Shown: in pieces, positions 27,264 through 34,858 of the stretch
How positions within the stretch are numbered: position 1 is the stretch's first letter
Layout of the letters: each line of letters opens with the position of its first letter
Assembly (NCBI GenBank): GCA_005798905.1
Contig: SYIK01000011.1
Location: 62,001 to 126,000 of the forward strand
Direction: 5' to 3'
DNA from: Bacteroidota bacterium
GTDB lineage: Bacteria > Bacteroidota > Bacteroidia > Chitinophagales > Chitinophagaceae
Length of the DNA stretch: 64,000 bases
The notes under the pieces: model-generated
Database searches by the model: none
Told to the model about the DNA's origin: nothing
What the model saw: only the letters and a program-made list of their open reading frames with translations
Position numbers and translations under genes: made by a program

Positions 27264-28588
27264 GTTATAGAAGACAAGAGATAACAAAAGGAATAGACTG
27301 GGCGCTGCTTTGGCTTTGGATATTGCTTTGTGCAGTTGGCGTGATGGCAATTTTTGCGGTTACATTTAAAGAAGGCGATCCGTTTATTCAAACTTTACTT
27401 GGTTTTAAAACTGATTACAGCAAACAATTTTATTTCTGGGGTGTTGCATCTTTATTTGGCATTTTTATTTTATTAACTGACAGTAAATTTTTTGCAGCAA
27501 CTGCCAATCTTTGGTATTTGTTTGGAATTTTATTGTTGCTGTTGGTATTTCCATTTGGTTCAAATGTTCGTGGCACAGCATCAATTATTAAATTGGGAGG
27601 ATTCCAATTTCAACCTGCAGAATTTTGTAAAATTTGCGTTTGTCTTGCATTAGCAAAATACCTTTCACAACCACATAGAGAATTTCTAAAACCAAAATCA
27701 CAAGTATATGCAGCAATCATTGTGTTGATTCCTGCAATTTTTAGCGTCATGCAAAGCGAAACCGGATTGGCCTTAGTTTATTTTTCTTTTTTTATTGTAA
27801 TGTATCGTGAAGGGTTGTCTTCTTCGGTGCTAATAATTGCATTTGCGATTGCTGTTTTAGTTGTCTCCACTTTGTTGATTGAAAAAAATACACTTGCTTT
27901 TATTTTGACCGGACTTGCTTTAGCAACTATTTATTTTTTGCGAAGACAAGTAAAAAAGAAAAAAGCATTAATGTTTGCCGTTTTATTTATTTGGTTGATT
28001 TGTGTGGGAGTGCAACGATTTGCGGTTCCGTTTATTTTCAAAAATATTCTTAAGCCACACCAAGTGGAAAGAATTTTTAGCACCATTGGTAAAGATGTTC
28101 CGTCGGAATATTTTTCCGAAAGCAATGCAATTGCTACAAGAAAAACAGATGTTCATTACAACGTAAAGCAATCAAAAATTGCAATTGGTAGCGGCGGTTT
28201 TTGGGGAAAGGGTTTATTGAAAAGTACACAAACACGAAATGATTTTGTTCCGGAACAAAGAACCGATTTTATCTTTTGTACTATAGGAGAAGGGTTTGGT
28301 TTTGTTGGAAGTTTTATTTTGATTACATTATACACACTTCTTTTATTTAGAATCATCACAGTTGCAGAAAGGCAGCGAAGTGTTTTTAGTCGAACCTATG
28401 GATATGGAGTTGCGGCTGTTTTCTTTTTTCATATTTCTATTAATCTCGCCATGACAGTTGGGCTTGCTCCCGTTATTGGAATTCCACTTCCCTTTATTAG
28501 TTATGGAGGAACTTCGCTACTTACCAATTCAATTTTACTTTTTATTCTTATTCGGTTAGATGTGGATCGGCAAATGGGTTTGAGATAG
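27260..28588 (+). CDS. rodA: Rod shape-determining glycosyltransferase RodA
   Basis: A 442-residue SEDS-family membrane protein that polymerises lipid II glycan strands with PBP2. About ten helices; signatures include GGFQFQPAEFCKICVCLALAKYL, MQSETGLALVYFSFF (conserved acidic catalytic region) and GLAPVIGIPLPFISYGGTSLL at the C-terminus. It overlaps PBP2 by 4 bases. The final gene of the run, a metallo-beta-lactamase-fold hydrolase, starts 19 bases later. Confidence 0.95.
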   Translation: MSYRRQEITKGIDWALLWLWILLCAVGVMAIFAVTFKEGDPFIQTLLGFKTDYSKQFYFWGVASLFGIFILLTDSKFFAATANLWYLFGILLLLLVFPFGSNVRGTASIIKLGGFQFQPAEFCKICVCLALAKYLSQPHREFLKPKSQVYAAIIVLIPAIFSVMQSETGLALVYFSFFIVMYREGLSSSVLIIAFAIAVLVVSTLLIEKNTLAFILTGLALATIYFLRRQVKKKKALMFAVLFIWLICVGVQRFAVPFIFKNILKPHQVERIFSTIGKDVPSEYFSESNAIATRKTDVHYNVKQSKIAIGSGGFWGKGLLKSTQTRNDFVPEQRTDFIFCTIGEGFGFVGSFILITLYTLLLFRIITVAERQRSVFSRTYGYGVAAVFFFHISINLAMTVGLAPVIGIPLPFISYGGTSLLTNSILLFILIRLDVDRQMGLR

Positions 28589-28607
28589 GGATTGTATTTT
28601 TACAGCC

Positions 28608-29342
28608 ATGAAAATAATTCCACTTTCTGAAGGTCAATTTACAATTGATAAAACAAAAGAATTTATTCCGTTTGATGAAAAACAGCACGAGCTGCAAAAT
28701 CGTCCGGTTGGAAGTTTGTTGGTGGAAGTGCAACCATTTGTGGTCGTTACAAAAAAAGATATTTTATTATTCGATACAGGATTGGGATTTAGTAAAAATG
28801 GCGTGCTTCAACTTCACCAAAATTTGAATGATGTTGGAATTAATTCTACTGAAATAACGAAAGTATTATTTTCTCATTTACATAAAGACCATGCAGGAGC
28901 GATTACAAAAAAAGAGGATAAAACTAAACTTAGTTTTCCCAACGCAACTTATTTTGTACAACAAAAAGAACTCGAATATGCATTGCAAAAAACATCTCCA
29001 TCTTATTTGTTGGAAGAACTTGAGCTGCTTAAATCATCTTCTCAAGTTTGTTTATTAAATGAATACGAAGGAGTAATTGACAACCATATTTCTTACCAAC
29101 TCACCGCAGCCCATTCGTCTTTTCACCAAGTATTTTGGGTAAGAGAAGAAGATGAAATTGTTTTTTTTGGAGGAGATGTTGCACCGCAATTGCAACAAAT
29201 GAAACATCGCTTCATTGCAAAATATGACCTTGATGGAAGAAAGGCAATGGAATTAAGAAAACAGTGGTGGGCGCAAGGAGAAAAAGAAAAATGGACTTTT
29301 TTATTTTATCACGATATAAAAAATCCTGTTTGGCGTTTTTAA
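28608..29342 (+). CDS. Metallo-beta-lactamase-fold hydrolase
   Basis: A 244-residue protein with the di-metal motif HLHKDHAG (HxHxDH) near residue 91, FDTGLG upstream, AHSSFHQVFWV (further His ligand) and FFGGDVAPQ (bridging Asp). This is the common MBL fold used by quorum-quenching lactonases, glyoxalase II and many others; the substrate is unknown. It follows rodA by 19 bases and may be transcribed with it, but no functional link to the cell wall is evident. It is convergent with the sigma-factor operon, 18 bases away. Confidence 0.85.
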   Translation: MKIIPLSEGQFTIDKTKEFIPFDEKQHELQNRPVGSLLVEVQPFVVVTKKDILLFDTGLGFSKNGVLQLHQNLNDVGINSTEITKVLFSHLHKDHAGAITKKEDKTKLSFPNATYFVQQKELEYALQKTSPSYLLEELELLKSSSQVCLLNEYEGVIDNHISYQLTAAHSSFHQVFWVREEDEIVFFGGDVAPQLQQMKHRFIAKYDLDGRKAMELRKQWWAQGEKEKWTFLFYHDIKNPVWRF

Positions 29343-29360
29343 ATTAGTTGGAAAAAGAAA

Positions 29361-29762
29361 TCAACGGAATTTTTTTGGAGCTCGTTCTATTCTTTGTTGC
29401 ATTCTATCTTTTCTAATATTGTCCAACTCGCGAATGAATAAATCTTGTTGGCGATAAACTTCATTGCTTCTTGCTTCTCCCATTATTTCTTTAAAGTCGG
29501 TTCGATAGCGAAGACGCAATTCAATAATTTTTTGCTGGCGAAAAAGTGGGTCTTCTCTATTTTCTTTTAGCATGGCGCGCCAATCCGAATAGTAGCGCAT
29601 AAAAATAGGAGTAAATCGTTCTGCTTCGTTTTGGGAAAGTCGCATTCTTTTTTGAATAAACTCTTTCATTCGATCGCGAATTTTTTCTGCATTTTCATTT
29701 TGTGCAAAAGAAGGCAGCGCCACAAACCATCCCAATATTAATAGTATAATTATCTTTTTCAT
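29361..29762 (-). CDS. Small periplasmic helical protein, ECF sigma-operon partner
   Basis: A 133-residue protein with a signal peptide (ending SFAQ) and a predicted all-helical mature part rich in charged residues: MKEFIQKRMRLSQNEAERFTPIFMRYYSDWRAML resembles the LTxxQ-type helices of CpxP/Spy-like proteins. In Bacteroidota, small proteins of this kind commonly sit third in ECF sigma operons and are often called sensors of ECF sigma factors. Here it follows the anti-sigma-like gene by 10 bases. A role in sensing periplasmic conditions is inference. Confidence 0.65.
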   Translation of the reverse strand: MKKIIILLILGWFVALPSFAQNENAEKIRDRMKEFIQKRMRLSQNEAERFTPIFMRYYSDWRAMLKENREDPLFRQQKIIELRLRYRTDFKEIMGEARSNEVYRQQDLFIRELDNIRKDRMQQRIERAPKKFR

Positions 29763-29772
29763 TTCTATTTGC

Positions 29773-30393
29773 TTATTTCAAAACTATTTCTTCTGTAAAA
29801 TTTGTTTCGTCAAAAAATTGTTGAATTTCTTTGTTGGAAACATCTTTCATTAATAATTCCAATTCAGTTGAATTGTCTGCCAAAGTCAAATTTTCTTTTG
29901 TGTTCAATTCAGCTTCGGTAAGATTAATGAAGTTACTTATATCTTCTGTACTTACTTTTTTCATTTTTTGTTCTACCCAATTGTGCGGAGTTGAAACGGG
30001 GTTAATCTTGTTTTTATTTATAAATTCCAAACCAGAAATTACCATTAAGCCAAATACACCGGCTACTGCTGCAAAACGGAACCATTTTTTTGTAGTTATC
30101 GGAATAACTTTTGCATTTGTTTTTGAAGTTGAAAAAGTTATCGTTTCAAAATATTGCGAAGGTGCTGCGTAAGTATTTATTTTTTCTAAGTTTTTTAAGA
30201 ATGGTGATAGATTCGCTAACTCTTCACTTGCCGTTTGATAATCGGCACTTGCTTTTACTGCAAGCATCAAATTCGTTTCCAAATTTTCAAAATAACCTGC
30301 AGGAGCTGTATAAAGATTTTCTCCAACCGCATTTACGATTGAGTTTTTTCCGACTGCATTAAGTTCATTTACTATTTCGTCCCTATTTTTCAT
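29773..30393 (-). CDS. Probable anti-sigma-like membrane protein
   Basis: A 206-residue protein with one central membrane helix (WFRFAAVAGVFGLMVISGLEFI, about residues 107-128), a cytoplasmic N-terminal half and a periplasmic C-terminal half containing EDISNFINLTEAEL and an acidic tail. I recognise no zinc-binding anti-sigma domain. Position between an ECF sigma gene and a small periplasmic helical gene, plus the single-helix topology, suggest an anti-sigma role. A small hairpin (GTCCT/AGGAC at 30417-30430) lies in the 56-base gap before it and lacks a T-run. Confidence 0.5.
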   Translation of the reverse strand: MKNRDEIVNELNAVGKNSIVNAVGENLYTAPAGYFENLETNLMLAVKASADYQTASEELANLSPFLKNLEKINTYAAPSQYFETITFSTSKTNAKVIPITTKKWFRFAAVAGVFGLMVISGLEFINKNKINPVSTPHNWVEQKMKKVSTEDISNFINLTEAELNTKENLTLADNSTELELLMKDVSNKEIQQFFDETNFTEEIVLK

Positions 30394-30449
30394 TTTATTT
30401 TCGAAACCAATTTTCCGTCCTTTTTAGGACAACAACCCGAAATTAAGGT

Positions 30450-31004
30450 TTAATTATTCAGCATAAAATCTTCAATTTTTTTAACAGCATGGTGATAGCT
30501 GGCCTTTAAAGCTCCTTCGCTTGTTTCTAAAACTCGACTCATTTCGGCATAAGGCATCTCGTCGTAATACCGAAGTTGAAATACAACTTTTTGTTTTTCA
30601 GGAAGTTGTTGAATTGCCAATTGAAGTTTCCATTCTAGTTTATTAGCATCAAAATTTTTATCTGCTTTTATGGTGTTTTCAAGTCCGGAGGCAACATCAT
30701 CATAAGAAACAGATTTTCGTTTTTTTTGCTGTTCTAAAAAATTAAGGCATTCATTGGTAGTTACACGATATAACCATGTATAAAGTTGACTATCTTCTCT
30801 AAAATTTTGAAGACCATTCCAAACACGGATGGCAACATTTTGCAATACATCGTTTGCATCTTCGTGGTCTATCACCATTCTTCGAATATGCCAATAAAGT
30901 TTTTCCTGATATTTTTTTAAAATGGCGGTAAATGCACTTTCTTTCGTAAAAGGATTGCGAAATTGAAATAACAATTCTGTATCGCTGTTACTTGTTAAAG
31001 CCAT
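30450..31004 (-). CDS. ECF-type RNA polymerase sigma factor
   Basis: A 184-residue sigma-70 family factor. Region 2 spans YQEKLYWHIRRMVIDHEDANDVLQNVAIRVWNGL and LYTWLYRVTTNECLNFL; region 4 is LPEKQKVVFQLRYYDEMPYAEMSRVLETSEGALKASYHHAVKKIE, a helix-turn-helix that reads the -35 region. It heads a three-gene operon with an anti-sigma-like membrane protein and a small periplasmic protein. No obvious TAnnTTTG box precedes it, which would fit autoregulation through a different promoter, though I cannot show this. Confidence 0.9.
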   Translation of the reverse strand: MALTSNSDTELLFQFRNPFTKESAFTAILKKYQEKLYWHIRRMVIDHEDANDVLQNVAIRVWNGLQNFREDSQLYTWLYRVTTNECLNFLEQQKKRKSVSYDDVASGLENTIKADKNFDANKLEWKLQLAIQQLPEKQKVVFQLRYYDEMPYAEMSRVLETSEGALKASYHHAVKKIEDFMLNN

Positions 31005-31050
31005 TTTATTATTTATAGTACAAGCAATATAAAAATAAGCAATCCTGAAA

Positions 31051-32007
31051 TTATTTTCTTGCTATTACTTTTTCGGCGGCAGTAACAATATCCGTTACAT
31101 CCATTCCGTATTTTTTAAGCAATTGCATGGGTGTTCCACTTTCGCCAAATGTATCTTTTGTACCAATATATTCAATTGGAATGGGGAAATTTTTCGCAGC
31201 ACATTGTGCAATCGCATCGCCAAGTCCGCCAATAATATTATGCTCTTCGGCAGTTACTGCACAGCGCGTTTTTCGAATTGAATTTATAACAGCAGATTCA
31301 TCCAATGGTTTTATGGTATGAATATTTATTACTTCTACACTAATTCCTTTTTCTTGCAAAATAACTCCAGCCTGAATTGCATTCCAAACCAAATGCCCGC
31401 AAGCAAAAATGCTAACATCAGTTCCTTCGGAAAAAAATTGTGCTTTTCCTATTTCAAAATTTTCGGTGGCTTGGGTAAATATTGGCCAACTTGGTCGCCC
31501 AAAACGCAAATAAACAGGTCCAACAAAATCGGCAATTGCCAATGTTGCTGCTTTGGTTTGGTTATAATCGCAAGGGACAATAACCGTCATTCCGGGAAGC
31601 ATTTTCATTAATCCAATATCCTCCAATATTTGATGCGTTGCACCATCTTCGCCCAAAGTAACACCGGCATGCGAAGCACAAATTTTTACATTTTTTCCAC
31701 TGTAGGCAATGCTTTGGCGAATTTGATCGTAAACTCTTCCTGTAGAAAAATTTGCAAAAGTGGTAGTGAAAGGAATTTTTCCGCCAATGGTTAAGCCCGC
31801 TGCAATTCCCATCATATTAGCTTCGGCAATTCCACACTGAATAAATCTTTCGGGAAATTCTTTTATAAATTGATTCAATTTTAAAGATCCTGCGAGGTCG
31901 GCAGTAAGTGCAACAATATTTGAATTTTTTCTGGCGGCTTCCACAATTCCATCTCCGAAACCACTTCTTGTATCTTTATTTCCTGTTGATTGAATTTCTT
32001 TTAACAT
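31051..32007 (-). CDS. Transketolase C-terminal subunit
   Basis: A 318-residue protein equal to the pyrimidine-binding and C-terminal domains of transketolase: RSGFGDGIVEAARKNSNIVALTADL, ERFIQCGIAEANMMGIAAGLTIGGKIPFTTTFANF (with the catalytic Glu of the thiamine diphosphate site), CASHAGVTLGEDGATHQ and the final transketolase_C domain. Bacteroidota often encode transketolase as two proteins. The N-terminal, diphosphate-binding half is not adjacent here: the upstream gene is asnB. It has its own -7 box (32025-32032). The sigma gene begins 46 bases downstream. Confidence 0.9.
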   Translation of the reverse strand: MLKEIQSTGNKDTRSGFGDGIVEAARKNSNIVALTADLAGSLKLNQFIKEFPERFIQCGIAEANMMGIAAGLTIGGKIPFTTTFANFSTGRVYDQIRQSIAYSGKNVKICASHAGVTLGEDGATHQILEDIGLMKMLPGMTVIVPCDYNQTKAATLAIADFVGPVYLRFGRPSWPIFTQATENFEIGKAQFFSEGTDVSIFACGHLVWNAIQAGVILQEKGISVEVINIHTIKPLDESAVINSIRKTRCAVTAEEHNIIGGLGDAIAQCAAKNFPIPIEYIGTKDTFGESGTPMQLLKKYGMDVTDIVTAAEKVIARK

Positions 32008-32024
32008 TCCTAAAATTTATGACG

Positions 32025-32032
32025 CAAAAGTA
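32025..32032 (-). promoter_or_regulatory. -7 promoter box for transketolase C-subunit
   Basis: Minus-strand TACTTTTG fits TAnnTTTG and lies 17 bases before the ATG at 32007. Confidence 0.55.
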
Positions 32033-32088
32033 AGGGAATTGTTTTCGGAATTTGACCACTTTATATGAGGATATTATCGTATTAAATT

Positions 32089-33753
32089 TTAATATCCACT
32101 ATTGTGTACGCTCTTTACGGCTCTTCCACTCGGATCGTTCAAGTTTTGAAAAGAAGGATCCCATGCTAAGGCTTCGGGTGTGCTACAGGCAATAGACTTT
32201 ACCGATGGAACACAAGCTGCTGCAGTTTCGCTTGGAAAATGTTCAGAAAAAATACTTCGGTAATGATACTCTTCTTTGGACATAGGAGGGTGCACCGGAA
32301 ACCGGAATTTAGCTTTTGCTAATTCTTCGTCGCTAATTTTTTCATTTGCAATTTTTTTCAAAGTGTCTATCCATCCGTAGCCAACACCGTCGCTAAACTG
32401 TTCCTTCTGCCTCCACGCAATGCTTTCGGGCAATAAATCTTCAAAAGTTTTTCTTAAAATAAATTTTTCCATCTTCCCATCCTTCGCCATTTTATCTTCC
32501 GGATTTAATCGCATTGCTACATCCATAAATTCTTTGTCGAGAAAAGGTACACGTCCCTCCACACCCCAAGCCGCTAAAGATTTGTTTGCCCTCAAGCAAT
32601 CGTATAAATGCAACTTACCCAATTTGCGAACGGTTTCTTCGTGAAAGGCCTGTGCGTTTGGGGCTTTGTGAAAATAAAGATAGCCACCAAAAATTTCGTC
32701 GGCACCTTCGCCCGATAGCACCATTTTTATTCCCATCGATTTTATCACTCTTCCCAAAAGATACATGGGTGTTGAAGCTCGAATAGTGGTAACATCATAG
32801 GTTTCTAAATGATAAATCACATCTCGAATAGCATCCAAACCTTCTTGAATGGTGAAATGTATTTCGTGATGAATGGAACCGATATGATCTGCCACTTTTT
32901 GTGCGGCGGCTAAATCGGGCGATCCTTCCAATCCCACTGCAAATGAATGCAACTGCGGATACCAAGCCATCTGCGTATCATTGCTTTCAATTCGTTTGGC
33001 AGCATATTTTTTTGTGATGGCCGAAATGATGGATGAATCCAATCCGCCCGACAATAAAACACCATAGGGTACATCGCACATGAGTTGACGATGAACAGCT
33101 TGCTCCAATGCTGCTTTCAATTCATCAATATTGCTCTTATTATTTTTTACATTTTCGTAATCATTCCATTCTCGATGATACCATTTTACTGGTGTTGCTC
33201 CTTCGGTACTGAATAAATAATGCCCAGGTAAAAATTCTTCAATCTTATTACAAATTGTTTCTAAGGCTTTCAACTCGGAGGCTACATAAAAATGCCCAAA
33301 TTTATCCCATCCCATATACAACGGAATTATTCCTATATGATCTCTGGCGATGAGGTAGGTATTTTTCTCTTCATCATATAAAGCAAAGGCAAAAATGCCG
33401 CTGAGGTCTTCAATAAACTTCGGACCTTTTTCTCGATACAAAGCAATGATGACTTCGCAGTCGGAGGCGGTTAAAAATTTGTAATTGGGAAATTCAGCGC
33501 GCAACTCCATGTGATTATAGATTTCACCATTTACTGCGAGTACAATTTTTTTGTCTTCGCTATACAAAGGTTGTTTTCCGCTTGATGGATCCACAATAGC
33601 CAAACGCTCATGCGCCATAATTACATTATCGTTACTGTATATCCCCGACCAATCCGGACCACGATGACGAATTTTTTTTGCCATTTCCAACACTTGCGGA
33701 CGCAATTCTGCGCTGCTATTCTTTACTTCAAATACTGCTACGAAACCACACAT
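32089..33753 (-). CDS. asnB: Asparagine synthase B, glutamine-hydrolysing
   Basis: A 554-residue two-domain enzyme. The N-terminal class II glutaminase begins MCGFVAVFE (Cys2 nucleophile) and has HRGPDWSG and NGEIYNHMELR. The synthetase domain has the PP-loop LLSGGLDSSII near residue 235 and VLSGEGADEIFGGYLYF, which binds ATP and aspartate. It makes asparagine from aspartate, glutamine and ATP. Length and motifs are full. It follows galE by 14 bases and may be cotranscribed with it. Confidence 0.95.
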   Translation of the reverse strand: MCGFVAVFEVKNSSAELRPQVLEMAKKIRHRGPDWSGIYSNDNVIMAHERLAIVDPSSGKQPLYSEDKKIVLAVNGEIYNHMELRAEFPNYKFLTASDCEVIIALYREKGPKFIEDLSGIFAFALYDEEKNTYLIARDHIGIIPLYMGWDKFGHFYVASELKALETICNKIEEFLPGHYLFSTEGATPVKWYHREWNDYENVKNNKSNIDELKAALEQAVHRQLMCDVPYGVLLSGGLDSSIISAITKKYAAKRIESNDTQMAWYPQLHSFAVGLEGSPDLAAAQKVADHIGSIHHEIHFTIQEGLDAIRDVIYHLETYDVTTIRASTPMYLLGRVIKSMGIKMVLSGEGADEIFGGYLYFHKAPNAQAFHEETVRKLGKLHLYDCLRANKSLAAWGVEGRVPFLDKEFMDVAMRLNPEDKMAKDGKMEKFILRKTFEDLLPESIAWRQKEQFSDGVGYGWIDTLKKIANEKISDEELAKAKFRFPVHPPMSKEEYHYRSIFSEHFPSETAAACVPSVKSIACSTPEALAWDPSFQNLNDPSGRAVKSVHNSGY

Positions 33754-33767
33754 ACGATTTTATTTTC

Positions 33768-34805
33768 TTATTTAATGCTTGAGTCAAACTCCTCTTTTAA
33801 TTTTTGTTCCCATTTCCAGCTCGAAGAAACCATGTCAGCTAAACTATATTTTAAACTCCACCCCAATTCGCTTTTTGCCAATTCGTTACTTGCGTAAATT
33901 GCCATAATGTCTCCGGGTCGTTTCGGACCTATTTCATAATTCAGTTTTACTTTATTTACTTTTTCAAAAGTTTCAATTGCTTCCAATACAGAAACTCCAA
34001 CCCCTGTTCCTAAATTAAAAACTGAAAAATTTGATTTTTCTTTTTCAGCTTCTAAATAATTTATAGAAAGTGTATGTGCATGTGCAATATCGCAAACATG
34101 AATATAATCGCGAATACAACTTCCATCTCTTGTATCATAATCATTTCCATGAACTGTCAATTTTGAAATTTTTCCAATTGCAGTTTGTGTAATAGCCGGA
34201 AATAAATTTTGCGGTTTGCCAATTGGCAACTCGCCAATTAATGAGGATGGGTGAGCGCCAACCGGATTAAAATACCTTAACGAAACACATTTGGTTGAAT
34301 TGGCTTTTGAAAATTCCGAAACAATTTCTTCGCCCATTTGCTTTGTAATTCCATACGGCGATTCGCCTGGTTTGATTGGCGAACTTTCGCTTACGGGGCT
34401 TTCGTCTGGGCTGCCGTAAACCGTACACGACGATGAAAAAACAAAATAAGGTGTGGCAAATTCTTCCACGCATTTCAATAAATTAATTAACGAAAACAAA
34501 TTGTTTTGAAAATAAAGCAAAGGATTTTCTACCGATTCATTTACAGCTTTAAAAGCCGCAAAATGAATGATTCCTTTTATATCTGTATTTTCTAAAAACA
34601 CCGAACGGCAAGCATCAAAATTGCAAAGGTCGATGGCATAATTTTTTATTTGTTTGCCTGTAATTTTTTCTACCCTTTCCAACATTTTTGGGTTGGATCT
34701 GGAAAAGTTATCAATGGAAATAACATCGAAACCATTTTCGATTAGGTCCACCATTGTATGTGTACCAATATAACCACAACCACCAGTAACAAGTATTTTA
34801 TTCAT
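33768..34805 (-). CDS. galE: UDP-glucose 4-epimerase
   Basis: A 345-residue extended SDR. The NAD loop is TGGCGYIGTH at about 6-15, followed by DLIENGFDVISIDNFS, FSSSCTVYGSP with the catalytic Ser/Thr region, and YGITK holding YxxxK. The C-terminal part (RDYIHVCDIAHAH, NLGTGVGVSVLEAIETFEKV, RPGDI) is typical of GalE, which interconverts UDP-glucose and UDP-galactose. The open frame continues far upstream into the Pit gene region, but MNKILVTGG is clearly the family start. The ATG directly abuts the T-run of the hairpin at 34806-34839. Confidence 0.95.
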   Translation of the reverse strand: MNKILVTGGCGYIGTHTMVDLIENGFDVISIDNFSRSNPKMLERVEKITGKQIKNYAIDLCNFDACRSVFLENTDIKGIIHFAAFKAVNESVENPLLYFQNNLFSLINLLKCVEEFATPYFVFSSSCTVYGSPDESPVSESSPIKPGESPYGITKQMGEEIVSEFSKANSTKCVSLRYFNPVGAHPSSLIGELPIGKPQNLFPAITQTAIGKISKLTVHGNDYDTRDGSCIRDYIHVCDIAHAHTLSINYLEAEKEKSNFSVFNLGTGVGVSVLEAIETFEKVNKVKLNYEIGPKRPGDIMAIYASNELAKSELGWSLKYSLADMVSSSWKWEQKLKEEFDSSIK

Positions 34806-34839
34806 AAAAAAAATCCCAACAAATGTCAGGATTTTTTTT
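34806..34839 (-). terminator. Hairpin terminator between the Pit gene and galE
   Basis: An 11-bp stem (eight A then TCC, paired with GGA then eight T) around a 12-base loop at 34817-34828. Read on the minus strand it ends in eight T, immediately followed by the galE start codon. It lies 19 bases after the Pit gene stop and is symmetric enough to act in either direction. Confidence 0.75.
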
Positions 34840-34858
34840 ATAGAAGTTGAATTAAATA

